In this document: positions 11,540-22,473 of the stretch, one piece after another
Layout of the letters: each line of letters begins with the position of its first letter
Position numbering within the stretch: position 1 is the first letter of the stretch
From: Acanthococcus lagerstroemiae
Taxonomy: Eukaryota; Arthropoda; Insecta; Hemiptera; Eriococcidae
DNA: 64,000 nt
Assembly (NCBI GenBank): GCA_031841125.1
Contig: CM063106.1
Location: 18,848,001 to 18,912,000, forward strand
Direction: 5' to 3'
The notes under the pieces: generated by a model
Told to the model about the DNA's origin: nothing
Databases searched by the model: none
What the model saw: the letters and a program-made list of their open reading frames with translations, nothing else
Position numbers and translations under genes: made by a program

Positions 11540-12362
11540 CTTTCTGCCTGAAATTTTATCTTGCTAATGATGAAAACTGATATCAGTACTCGGACTTTCA
11601 TGATTTGTCATGTTCTCCTACATTGGAGAAGATCGTGCATATCGTGTAGATCTATGCGAATCATAACATTCTGAGTAAAATGAGCCCAATTTGATAGTGC
11701 ATATTTTGGGTATAAATGCATGTTTTTGCATATTTTAGACGTTTTAAGCGCATGTTCGTCATATTATTTTGACTTTTTTTTTTTCATTTTTCAGTCATAT
11801 TTTGGAAAATTTTGACCAACATTTTTGTTTACTATTTTTTTTTTTCACTGAAAACGGCAAACTTGAAAAAAACCAAGAAATTCCGAGAAAAAAAATTTTT
11901 TTTGTACTGATACATCGACAGTACTACAATTTAACTCTGAAAATCAATACGAAAGTGACTGATTCCAGAACGCCTTCTGTTTTAAAAAATGACCTTCAAA
12001 TTAAAAAATCCTTTCAAAAGATACCCATATCGATGTTGCATAAAAGTGCATTTTAGCTAGCTAAGGGCATATTTTGTCATATTTTGACCAAAATAAATGC
12101 ATATTTTATGCGCATAAAACAATTTTTAAGCGCATCAAAATCCAAGCTCTAGTTACCAGTGAAATTTTACACGTGAAATCATGTGTAGTTATGACGTATT
12201 TCTGATTTTTTTCAAAGGCGTTTATCAATCTTGATCTGAGGTATTTTTACAGCTTGAAAGATCTTGACTCGTTCCGCTTTTAAAATTTACCTGATAACAC
12301 ATTCATTATCGGCGAGATAAAATTTCAGGCAGAATGTATACTATCCGCCCTACAGTAAAAGC
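11540..12362. repeat. Inverted repeat arms bracketing an AT-rich element
   Basis: The left arm near 11545-11580 reads TTCTGCCTGAAATTTTATCT. The right arm near 12305-12345, reverse-complemented, reads the same 20 bases apart from a C near the end. The reverse complement of 12340-12362 also matches the GGGCTTTTA...TAGGGC segment near 11293-11315. The arms suggest one composite element, later interrupted by the ATGCATATTTT-type relic. Confidence 0.65.
11690..12151. mobile_element. ATGCATATTTT-type hAT-like relic
   Basis: Both ends are rich in GCATATTTT words. The right end, reverse-complemented, starts TAGAGCTTGG, close to the TAGAGTGCGG end of the intact 55.6-kb element. The left end near 11690 reads TAGTGCATATTTTGGG. 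Flanking 8-mers do not match (GTTACCAG follows the right end), so boundaries are approximate. The internal + ORF (11769-12056) is a poly(T)/poly(A) artefact. Confidence 0.5.
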
Positions 12363-12390
12363 CCTAAATTACTCGATATAAGTACCGAAG

Positions 12391-12624
12391 CTGGATTAGT
12401 AGTAGGAGCGTCACCCCGAGACAGTTCTTGTCTATAGTTCAATCTATTTGTGAAAAATATCTATTCGCGAAAATATTCGAGAAAAAGTCTACTTTCCCGA
12501 AGACACATTTTCTCGAATAGAAATTTTCCCAAATGGGGTTTTCGCAAATAGGTATATTTTTCACGAATAGATTAAACTATAGAGACAAGAACTGTCCTGG
12601 GGTGACGCTTCTACTACTTGGATC
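12391..12624. mobile_element. Foldback element with arms of about 85 bp
   Basis: The left arm begins near 12397 with AGTAGTAGGAGCGTCACCCC and continues through ACAGTTCTTGTCTATAGTT and GTGAAAAATATCTATTCGCG. The reverse complement of the right arm begins AGTAGTAGAAGCGTCACCCC and repeats the same series with few changes. Only about 60 bp lie between the arms, so either strand can form one long hairpin. No ORF is present. It resembles a MITE, but I could not settle a target duplication. Confidence 0.82.
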
Positions 12625-15170
12625 AATTTTTCGGACCTTCATTCCTCCTCGTTAAATTGCCGAAAGTTATCATTTTTTGTAGTAAGGAGTACATTTAACA
12701 TAAGACTCTATCATATTAATTGGAAAAAAATCAGCAGTAATTCCGGACCTCAAATTACCCGCATTCGGGACCCATACCTCGAATGTGGACCTTTGAGTCC
12801 GGCCACTATGAAAATGCTGAAAAATAAAGAAAAAAACACACATCCCTGCCAACTCAGCAACTGCGTTCCCCATGAAAGTGAACCAGTCTTGCCCCCTAAC
12901 CGTGGGTTATACAGCAGGATTTCAGCATTTTTTGAGATTCTTTCACGTTTCACCTCGTATCACGCCACACCAGGCATGATGGAAACCATTTTACTACTTA
13001 GTTCCATAATACGCGCATGTACAAAAAAATTAAAAAATGGGCACGGTGCTGTCGCGCTTATTTCATTCAGACTCGGCTTTTCGGAGAAATCCATAAACGA
13101 GTCACTGATCCGCTTTCGGTACTTCACCCTATCACGTTTTCAGATTTAAATGGTAATGAATTCGGATCTCTACCGAACTCTGACTCTCGAATTCAGAATT
13201 ATTCTAATACCGGAACCAGATTATTGGATTCTGAATCATTTCGTCACGGATTCGGATCCTTGAACTCAGAAGTTTTTTCGGATTATTTACAACTATGTTC
13301 AAAATTAGCGTCTATAAGAGAACATTCGAACGCCCCCCCCCCGCCATATTGTACAATGTACACTTCATAAAGGTTCAACGGCAGATTTCTTTCGAATTCG
13401 ACCTTTTACTGTACATTAATATAGCTTATCACCTCTAGGATGATCGGCCAATACGGCGGGAAATTTGCGAAATGAAGGCGGCCAGATTAAGACTCGGACC
13501 TGCGGGTCTTCAAAGTCGAGTTCTTACACATTACCGGCCAGGTGGTCTGCATAGTACAGAAGGTGGACCAAACAGTCGCCGCCTTGCCGCGTCATCTGAT
13601 ACTTCCAATTTTGTTTCACAAACGCCTTCATTTCGTACACGTTTCACAGGCGGTAGAATCGCACGCCTCGGTATCATTTAAATACAACACCGCGTGTAAT
13701 GACTTATTAAAAAGCTGCCGTATCATTTATCAAGTTTATCAAGTCATCTACACACTGAAATTAGGTAATTAGTTAAAATCGCCGAGCGAGCGTGCCGAAT
13801 TAATGACGCGGACGGCAGACGTATGCCACGCCGCGCCGTGCCAAATAAATCGCGCAGGTTGATTTAGGAAACCTCTGCACTGTTCGTAAAGAGAGTTAGC
13901 CTAGATCAGGGTATAGGCACTGGACAGGATACAGTCTCTCTGTAACGACGTAGGAGTAATATTCTGATCTATAGGTTGCGTAACTTTGGTCAAGTAGGTA
14001 CTATCAAATCCGTTTACGCCGCACAGGTATTCCAACTACTTTCGAATAAAAATCGTAATTAACGATGATACGAATAAGTGGAAAGCTCGTACAAGATCTG
14101 ATTCGAATCTACCATGCCGTGCAAAAATTAATAATATAATTTTCGAGCAGCTTCCTGGAGTACTGCGGAAAACATACGCAATGCACGATATTACAACCGA
14201 CGTACCTACAAGTCATTTTTGTTTTATAGATCCTTACTTAGGTACTTCAGTTTCTAGTTATCATGTATACCTGTAATAAATCGGCAAGTTATGTTCAGTT
14301 TTGCCTACTTACAGAAACCAGCATTTCATCACTCTAAATACGAATGTACTATTTTTTTGTTGCAGGTAAGTTAACGACTATTGTTTTGGCATACAGAGAA
14401 TAACGCGGCGAGTAAGTGAAAATGATACTTCCGATTCTCAATCCAGCACCAACTATATTTTTCTTGGTCAAAAACTACAGTGTTCCAAATTTGGACAAAC
14501 TAGAATGATGTTAGCAACCATTCAGAACAAAAATTCCACGTACATATATGGCATATTCTAAAAGCTGAAGGAATTTCAAAGTTCTGAAGTTGAGGACAAA
14601 GTAAATTTTTCTTCGGAATTCTATGACAAAATGTTTACTTTGAGTATTCTTCATGGTGGCAACGAATAGAACAGCAAAAATGCGACAGAATCCTACACAA
14701 CTAGTCATTGCTTATCCTCAATATTGGAGCTGTACGAGTTTGAAATGTGAATCATAAATTAGAGTGGAAATTCAAAATATAAGATTTAAAAAAACAAAAA
14801 TTATTATCACTGCCTATGGTTTATAACGAAAATTGAAAGTGCGACTAAAACTGAAAGTTGTGCACTTCGAAAATTTTATTCAAATTCTATGATCAGAATT
14901 TTGAAACTAGTACAGCCATTTCAATATCGAAAGTAAGCAATTCAGTTTGGCAAGTTTCTCTTACCTCTTCAATGAACTAATTAACTGCCTTCGAAAAAAT
15001 TCTGAATCACCATTTCGCCATGAAAAATCGTTATTTTCAAACTTTGAGGATATCTAGCTCCTTCGAATTCAAGTACAGACCATGCTCATATATGACGTTA
15101 TTTATTAATCTGGCTGAGTGCTATCACCTTCTTCTAGCTTGGATTTTAGAAGCTCCTTCAGGATTGGAGG
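12625..15170. other. No recognised gene; CpG-richer single-copy-looking segment at 13.4-14.1 kb
   Basis: ORFs at 12793-13149, 13017-13370, 13472-13681 and 13542-13772 overlap one another and show no family motif. Sequence around 13450-13870 is visibly richer in CpG than its surroundings (for example GCCGAGCGAGCGTGCCG near 13780) and lacks obvious repeats. It could be a conserved regulatory or untranslated segment, but nothing here proves it. Confidence 0.4.
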
Positions 15171-15410
15171 TGAGCAACCATGGGGTAGCTAGAAATTTTT
15201 TCAGGGGGGCAAAAAGGTAGAATTATATTGGCGTCAGTCACACATTTTCGTTGTCTAGCGTCTAGGCCTCTAGGCACATCCTATTTTCTGCGCATTTTAT
15301 TCAGTTGACTTTAAATATTCGAAAATAATGTTGTGAGCATTGGAACATAATTTTTTTCAAAATCTATGGGGGCAACCTTGCCCCTTGCTGGCTACGCCCA
15401 TGTAAGCAAC
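15171..15410. mobile_element. 224-bp non-autonomous hAT-like element with 8-bp duplication
   Basis: The element is 15179-15402. Its left end reads CATGGGGTAGCTAG and its right end, reverse-complemented, reads CATGGGCGTAGCCAG; both are followed by a G-rich subterminal stretch (AGGGGGGCAA / GGGGCAAGGTTGCCCCC). It is flanked by TGAGCAAC (15171-15178) and TAAGCAAC (15403-15410), 7 of 8 identical. There is no coding capacity. Confidence 0.82.
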
Positions 15411-15865
15411 CAATAGTGTACAAACATTTTCATTCCATTTTCATGGTACACACTATCAACACCCAATGTTAAAAAATGCAATAAATACATTTTTCTCAGC
15501 AAAATTTCACTTTAAGTTTTGGAATTTTGTCAAGATTTTTCTGAAATTTTACAATATTCAAATCGAATTATGCTGACAACAACTTCTTTACAAAATGTTT
15601 CCAAGGCTAGTAGCGAACAACAAAAAGTATCAGCATCATTTCTGGCATATTTTTAGTCTTTAAAAGGCTATCAAAGTCTGAATTAACAATTTTCAAAATC
15701 AGGTAGCCCCTTCAGCATTAAGAGTTATCAATTGGTAAATTTGACTTGCTGAACAAGTATTTTGCGTTCAAATTCTCAAAAAAACTTTGTTCTGACTTCA
15801 AAGTACTGTAACATTTTCAATTTTTAGGCAGATCAAGAGGGAATCTTCGGAGCCGGCATTTTTCG
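15411..15865. other. No recognised feature
   Basis: AT-rich sequence between two element remnants. No ORF, repeat or RNA signal was noticed. Confidence 0.4.
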
Positions 15866-15869
15866 TTAG

Positions 15870-16165
15870 TTCACTGACTGTCTCTTTCAAGCAAAAACTA
15901 GAGAAGATCCCTAATTTCTCCCGGTTTCCAGACTAGTTTTCCAAATTTCCCCTGATATTTTTCAGCTGGTATAGTACATAGCTTTAAGAATACTTCCCTT
16001 CGGAGATCAAATTTGATATTCATTGACTACTACGAAAATTGTATATATTATTCAACTCTCATTATTCTCAAAAAGTTCCTTACATTTGATCAAAATTACA
16101 GCAATTCCCTGACGTTTCCCTCACATTTCTCAGTTTTTTCAGGTTTCCGGAAAATGGCTACCTTG
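15870..16165. mobile_element. Diverged relic of the CCCTGACTTTCC / CACCCTG family
   Basis: The segment carries phrases such as TTCCCTGACGTTTCCC, TTTTTTCAGGTTTCCGGAAAATGGC and a terminal GGCTACCTTG. These correspond to CCCTGACTTTCCCC, CCAGGTTTTCCAGAGAATGG and GGACACCCTG in the copy ending at 22465. The right end is placed at 16165 by comparison; the left end is approximate. It has no coding capacity. Confidence 0.55.
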
Positions 16166-16694
16166 AGGCTCTTCTTAGTTGACATTTTGACATTGGATGT
16201 GACTCGAAGGTCACACTTCAACGGTTCAAATCTAAACTTATACGAACGTTTCTTTTGGGCAGAGGAGCTATTTTTATTTAACAAGAGCCAAACTCCCAAT
16301 TTTCGATCTGATGAATTTTAGAAATGAAGATCTGAGAATCCTATCAACGATCATTGATGCCAAGAATGTGATAATATTGTCAAAACAGAACCTATTTTGT
16401 TATCTATTTTTTCTTTCCTTTTTTCTCTTTGAATGATACAAGGCCCCCTCATAAATTTTAAGAGTGCCAGACGTTTCCTCACCTTTCAATACGAAGGTAC
16501 ATTTACAGTGGGGAAAAATCAACACTTCAACACATAGTACTTCTTCAAAAAGCGTCCAAAATATGTCGTTTTTTATGGTAGCTGTCCCTTCTGAAGAGCT
16601 TTCTCTCAAAATGGCCGTAAGTCAATACCGAATTTAAAATGTTCATCTCCAGCTATAACCCTTTACAAGTAAATTATTATTGATTGCTTGTTCT

Positions 16695-17090
16695 ATCTAT
16701 TTTAATAATTATTTCTCGGCCTGTAACGAGCAACGGTTTCCTGCAATCTTCCCCATTCGGTTCCGTCGTTTACAATTTGCTCATAGTTTTTGTTTTTTTA
16801 GAAACTGCGTGATGTACGTCCATCTGTCATCTTTTAATCGTGTAACTTACCCCGCCCACTTCCATTTTGGTCTTCTAATGTATGTTACGTACTATATTTG
16901 TATTGTATTTTAATTTTTGTTTTATCACTGAAATTTTGACGCGATCTTTCTTTCTTACGTTGAGCATAGATCTTTCCACATTATTCTGTGCGATACTTAT
17001 TTTTTTTAAATTGTTTTTGGTCAGTGTCCATGTTCGGCAACCATACGTCATTGTAGTGATGACACACATATTAAAAACCATCACCCTTAA
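16695..17090 (-). mobile_element. RTE-type LINE reverse transcriptase C-terminal relic
   Basis: The minus strand encodes TYGCRTWTLTKNNLKKI, then QNNVERSMLNVRKKDRVK. This is the conserved tail of RTE/BovB-like non-LTR retrotransposon proteins (usually LTYGAETW...Q...MERSML...RDR). Continuing downstream in another frame, past a stop, are KWKWAG and VTRLKDDRWTY, which match the KWAGHVAR...DNRW end of the same family. The frame change and stops show it is dead and 5'-truncated. No catalytic FADD or endonuclease region remains at this locus. The related plus-strand relics are at 41.2-42.7 kb. Confidence 0.85.
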
Positions 17091-17099
17091 GTGACCACA

Positions 17100-19670
17100 G
17101 ACATTACATTATCATACTACATCTACAAAGGGAGGAACGATTCTGAATTGCTGACGTTAATATGTTTGTTTCGATAACTAGATCTGAATTCAACGAGCAA
17201 AAACAATAACAGTCTTCTTTTTCTTAATTTTTCAAACTAAAGATTAAAGACCAGATTTTACAAATTAGAAAAAAAAATGGGAGAACAAGACGAACGTACT
17301 TATATAATTCGTACAAGCACATGTATTCAGAACTTAGAAATCTAAAAAGTTTATCAAATTAAAAATATGCAATATCGCTCACGTTCCAGAATGTACCGAC
17401 TAAATCACGAACTCAATGAAAGCTTCGACAAAATACTTGAGAAAACTTGATTGATGTAGTGGGGAGGGGGAGAAGATAGGATGCAGAAATACAGTGGCGC
17501 CCCTGGCATAAGTTTCCGGTACACATCGAGAGCTTTTGAGGTGCATGGGCGAGTGGTGAATGGTCAAGCAAGTAGGTGGTTTGCAATACTAAAAAAAAAA
17601 AAATACAAGGAGGCATAAAAGCTGAAAAAATCAAGGGGGAGCAATGAATACAGGATAGATGGGTCTTCCAGTAAGATTTTTCTCAGGAAATTTTCAAAAC
17701 AGGTAGACGCCCCGGCAGAAAAAAAAGTGACAAAGTTTTAGGAAGCCGATTCGAAAAACTAATCAAAATATAAATTAAACCACAAATTAAACTCAATGAT
17801 TATACAAATTCTCAGTTCTAAAAGAATATTTAAACCAGACTATAGGCGTAGATACCCAAAACGGTAGAGGGGGAAATGCTCTCTTTTCTCAAACAGCTTA
17901 TTTTCTCTCGCTAGAAAATTCTATTTTCCGACTTTGGGCACAAAAATCAAAATATATTTCTTCCTGCTTATCGACTAAGATTTTGGAATTTGTAATTTCA
18001 TCTCGCCCGAATTGACCCCTTCTCTCTTGAAAAAGCAGTCACACTACAGTGAACAGGCACTAGTGTAAGGACGCATCCACTGCACCAACCCCATGAGTAA
18101 TGGGGCGAAACTGTCACATCCAAACAAAAATTAGTCCGGGAAATACTTCGCGACTGTCGGCCTTCTACTCAGTACTTATTGCATAACTCCTTTTCTGACT
18201 TATCTGACTGGCTGCCTCTTTATCCTGTTCTGTAATATGATTCTTCCCGGAGGGGGTTCTGGATCTAGTAGACCACCATGACAAAAATAAAACTGGATAC
18301 AGGATACACACAGCTGGAGATCTGAACACCAAGATCCCCGATCTTGGCTTTTGGGTGTCGACTTAATTTTCTTCGACGGTATGAGGGGCTTGTCTGTTTG
18401 CTTGAATCTCTTTATTCTTGTCTAACTGCCAGTCTCTACGTGTATTTTAGCTGTTTCACTGGCTGTCTATCCCTTCGTCTTGCTAAATCTGTCTGTCCCT
18501 ACATGTTTCTAGAAATCAAGTACACAGCCTGCCAAACATTCCCATAATCTCGACTACAGGTACATTTTTATCAGTGATTTTGTATATTCAAGTAAGCAGT
18601 TCGACCAGTTAGCTATTAGGTATTAGACTACTGAGTATAGAAGTAGCAGGTACATTGACGTAAATTAGCTTTTATTTCATGCTGCTGCTCGAAATTTTAG
18701 GCTTGACTTACAGAAAATATGATACACGCCAAATTGAACTAACGAAGCTCTCGCGTATACAATGAAACAAAAAACTAATAATAACACGACGGCTCCACCG
18801 GTCACGTCAGTTCTGTTCCGCTTCAATGCATTCAGCCTCAGTAAGCAAATCGTCATTTAAAAAAATAAAAATAAAAATAGGCGAGTAAAATGTCAATTCC
18901 ATTTCTGCTATCAAACGTTAACAACGATAAATTTTTTCACTCTCTTATTTTGCCTTCGACAATACGAAACGATTCTGGCTTGTGCACTTATTGTACTCGC
19001 GGTGAAATAACGGGTCGATGCCTCCGGCAACATTTCAAAGTGTACTTGCGGAAAAGGTTTCCGCACAATTATAAATACAAACTTATATTATACCATCGCT
19101 CATACGGCTCGCTAAGAAAGTTATAAAAAAAAATAAAGGCATACTTTCTAATTTCTAATGTCAACGTGGTAATCGATATAACTTCCATAGCCAAATTTCG
19201 ATCGTAACTCGCGGCATTTCCAATCCAATCATTTCAATAATAGTGATAGGTTATTCCTTTGCAAATGCAAACGATTTCCTCGTCGTATCTTATGCCCCAG
19301 TAAATCGCAAAGTTATCAAGCTCACCAGTACTCAAGTCATATAATGAAAAAGAAAAGACGCATGTGAGTACTCCGTAAAGAGTACAGAGTACCTTTGTAA
19401 AGTATTTCTCATTGTCAAAATGTTCTAGGGGTTACCCCATTATGAATGACTGGATTGTTATTAAACTTGAGGCAATCTGAATACTCATTGACACTGACCT
19501 AGGGGATGAGAAAGAGAAAATCCAAATTTTGATAAACTAAGGATCACCATAGATTTCATCTTAAAAAAAAAAAAAAAGGCTGTACTTCGAATAGCTGTAC
19601 ATAGTTCTCATTCAACGTATGTTTTACTATATATATCTCTACATTGGAGTGCCTCTTATTTAAAAAATGT
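17100..19670. other. No recognised gene; degenerate CTGTCTG tract near 18.2-18.5 kb
   Basis: Near 18190-18510 words such as CTGACTGGCTGCCT, GTCTGTTTGCTT and CTGTCTGTCCCT recur, the reverse complement of the GACAGA-type tracts at 7.0-7.4 kb. A stray CAGTGGCGCCCCTGGC near 17500 resembles a hAT-like end, but I could not find a partner. ORFs at 17413-17634 (-), 18344-18547 (+) and 18890-19126 (+) are not recognisable. Confidence 0.4.
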
Positions 19671-19671
19671 T

Positions 19672-20845
19672 TCGTGGCCACCCCTCGCAGTTTTCCCTTA
19701 TCCTATGAATGTATCGTCACTAAATTTTCGGAAATTTTGAATAATTTTAGAATGGTCTCCCGGGGTCTCAGTGTTTAACATAATAATACATAAGGATTTG
19801 TCGGCAAACACTTCATCGTCTAAAATCGTCTTTATAGAAGATAGGCTAATAAAACTAACATGTCCTAGAAGTAAAGAATATTCTGAGCAATAGAAATAAA
19901 AAGGTAAAAAATAAATAAAAGTTGTTCATATGTTTAAAATTGAAAAGACTACACAAAGATGCAGCAAACGAAATTTTCTAGACTTTCTTCCCACTCTCAT
20001 TCTGAATACGTGCTTTAAATGACCCCTCCAATAACTGTTTCTTCATAACTGGTCTTCGAAGTTGCAAAAATCATATACTCAGTATAGAATTATTCTGAAT
20101 ACAACTACGAGTAGAATGATTTTCAGAATTAGGCTCTTTGTATGGAATAATGATCTAGAACCTTTATAATCACAATAAAAACTGATCAAGAATACAAGGG
20201 GAGGGGGGGGGCTAAAACTGCGAGCAAGGGTGTTTGATGTTTGGCAGAGCCCAAATCCTACAACATACCTACGGTGTACAATGCAACGAGCACTGTTCGT
20301 AAGCAGAAAAAGACAATTACTGTAAACTAATTAAATAATCCATAAATTACCAGAGGCATTATCATTGTGTAAATTATGAAAGGTAATTTACCATCCTACA
20401 TAAAGTATACAGTATGATATAAAGAAACGGAACCTGGAGAGATCATTTAAAGCATGTATTCGGAATCAGTGCGAAAAATCAGTCTAGGAAAGTTCGTTTG
20501 CTGCATTTTTCTGTAATTTTCATTTTTCTTAAATTTGACTTGTTCAATACCTCAATTTCAAAAATTCATAATTTCAATTTTTGAACAGATACGACTTTTT
20601 TCATTTAAATTGCTTGGAAAAATATATTTTCCTTTAAAAAAATTCTGGTTATATTTGCCACATATTTTTCTATAAACATGATTTTAGGCTACGAAGTATT
20701 TGCTGACAAATCCTCATGTAATTCTGTGTTGCACCTTGTGGCTCCTAATGCCCCTTAAGATATTCAAAATTTCAGAAAATCTGGTTGCGTTACTTTCATT
20801 GAATAAGGAAAAATCCTTATATAAATCCTTTCCCCTCTGGTCACC
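19672..20845. repeat. Large inverted repeat of about 1.2 kb
   Basis: The left arm (about 19672-19860) includes GTGGCCACCCCTC, CCCTTATCCTATGAATGTA, GGAAATTTTGAATA and AAGGATTTGTCGGCAAACAC. The reverse complement of about 20650-20845 includes GTGACCAGAGGGG, CCTTATTCAATGAAAGTAA, TGAAATTTTGAATA and GAGGATTTGTCAGCAAATAC in the same order. The spacer of about 0.8 kb contains a poly(G) tract (about 20202) and no gene. Arms are clearly diverged, so this is an old foldback or two inverted insertions. Confidence 0.72.
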
Positions 20846-21605
20846 GACGTGATACTCGAATTCCTCGTAAAGCCTAAATGGTTTAGGGGGAGGGAAAATA
20901 ACGATAAAAATAAATTCTGGAACCCAGGTGAAAAAGCTCTAATGCTGTGAAAGTAAAAAGGTGGTTAGGATCTGGAAAATTATGGCACCATGGGAGGCGG
21001 AAGAGGCTTCAATTTAGGAGTATCGATGGATACAATATAAGATCACACATTAGATTTTTGTCAAATTTTGTGGATTAGTTACTCTTTCCCCAAAATCTCA
21101 AAAGTCCCTTTCATTCACCCGGATCTACATTTGCGAAGGAGAGAGGAGTCGAAGAAAAACCCGATGACAGGATGTTCCAGAAGATGAATTCATTGGTTTT
21201 CAAATTTTTGTTTCATTACGACTTTCTAAAAAAATTCTGTACACTGGGGAGAGGAGCTAGACTGAATATTTTTTCATTTTCCCGTCTTTTCGTGCCGATT
21301 TTCAGATTCTCGCGAACAGGATGAGATAAAAATACGAAACACGAAACAGCTGATATTGGGATTGGTTCGCGTTACGTCATTTTTTTCGTGAAATGGTTCG
21401 TGAAAAGTCACGAAATACGTCAAGTGTATAGCCGCCTTAATCAAAAGATGTAGATGCGAAACGAATATCATGAAAACGATATCATCGAATCAACACACTC
21501 TGTACTACTGCGATAGGAGAGGGGGGGTTCCATTACCCACGTAATTTTCCTGTGAAAGAAAAAAGATAAGAAAATTGCCTGAGTGAAGCGAAGGAAAAAA
21601 AAATT
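20846..21605. other. No recognised feature
   Basis: AT-rich sequence. The minus-strand ORF 21274-21471 has no motif. Confidence 0.35.
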
Positions 21606-21607
21606 TT

Positions 21608-22197
21608 ATACTACTTAATCAGAAAAGCAATGTTTACATTGGTGTTTTACAGACGACAAGAAGCGCCTCTCATTCATGCATCAAGTGCTAAAAAACCCTG
21701 CATGTAAAGTAAACGTCCCTCAATGTAAAGCGTTTTTGCATGAAAAAATTGCTGGCCAGTAATTTCGTATTGGGGAATCAAACCCGCGTCCATTGAAACA
21801 TTTTACTGAAATGTAGCGATTATCTCTAACCACTCAGCCACGGAACAAATTACAAAATAGCGACTTAAGAACGCATTTGAATATTCACTACATAGTACAG
21901 CTGTTACCGTCTGTTGTTAACCGTCGTTACGTTTTTGCTGGCCACTACCTGTGTATGCTTTTTGTGCACGTGAACAAACTGAAGACAAGACTGCGATACT
22001 GTACTTTGCAGTAATTAACTGAGCAAATTAAATTTCTGAATTAATTACGCACACAAAAATCACCTGTCTCCATAATTTAAATAAATAAATAAAATACAGA
22101 CCATGTCAGCGAAAAATATTGCCGCTTCTAATCAAGTAGTATAAAAAATATCTTCCACAACAAGAGCCAAAAGTGAGTTTACATGACTCGGGAATTG
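21608..22197 (-). mobile_element. Terminal-inverted-repeat element carrying a tRNA-like promoter (copy 1)
   Basis: Ends near 21608 (TATACTACTTAATCAGAAAA) and 22143 (reverse-complemented TATACTACTTGATTAGAAG) form inverted repeats. Between them, on the minus strand, lies a tRNA-like segment with an A-box TGGCTGAGTGG (top 21830-21840) and a B-box GGTTTGATTCC (top 21774-21784). Its GGCTGAGTGGTTAGAG start resembles type II tRNAs (Ser/Leu). The whole block, plus about 55 bp beyond the right inverted repeat, recurs at 40226-40803 with high identity by eye. It has no ORF. It could be a SINE captured by a TIR element, or a foldback element that recruited a pol III promoter. Confidence 0.72.
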
Positions 22198-22263
22198 CTC
22201 ATCGCTACGCTCGTTCGCAAACTTTCCCTCGCCATGTAAACACTCACTTTTGACTCTTCGTGT
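22158..22263. repeat. Hairpin beside copy 1
   Basis: The left arm AGAGCCAAAAGTGAGTTTAC, then ATG, pairs with the right arm, whose reverse complement is AGAGTCAAAAGTGAGTGTTT, then ACATG. The loop contains GAATTGCTCATCGCTACGCTCG. In the 40-kb copy only the left arm survives, because the sequence changes at about 40803. Confidence 0.75.
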
Positions 22264-22329
22264 GTAATATACAATTAATAAGAAATAGGGTAAAATCTGA
22301 TTAAAATACTACAGCATTTCGCAGTCGAT

Positions 22330-22465
22330 TTTTTTTTTAAACAAAATTCCACGACTTTTAGGAGATAAAAGCTGAAAATTCCAAACTTCCCTGACTTTCC
22401 CCAGACTTTCCCAGACGGTCAAAATTCCCCGACTTTTCCAGGTTTTCCAGAGAATGGACACCCTG
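22330..22465. mobile_element. CCCTGACTTTCC family relic with CACCCTG end
   Basis: The segment contains CCCTGACTTTCCCCAGAC, CCCCGACTTTTCCAGGTTTT and ends GGACACCCTG at 22465, so its reverse complement starts CAGGGTGTCC. Similar material occurs at 15870-16165 and 51442-51544. The left end is not clear. The hAT affiliation is a guess from the CAGGG-type end. Confidence 0.55.
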
Positions 22466-22473
22466 TATCAGAG

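Noticed and set aside
17503..17530. hAT-like end CAGTGGCGCCCCTGGC
   Set aside because: No matching inverted end or flanking duplication could be found nearby.
21768..21846. Candidate functional tRNA-Ser/Leu on the minus strand
   Set aside because: The D-arm start and T-loop are recognisable, but anticodon and acceptor stems are not convincing, and the segment recurs within a repeat at 40.4 kb.
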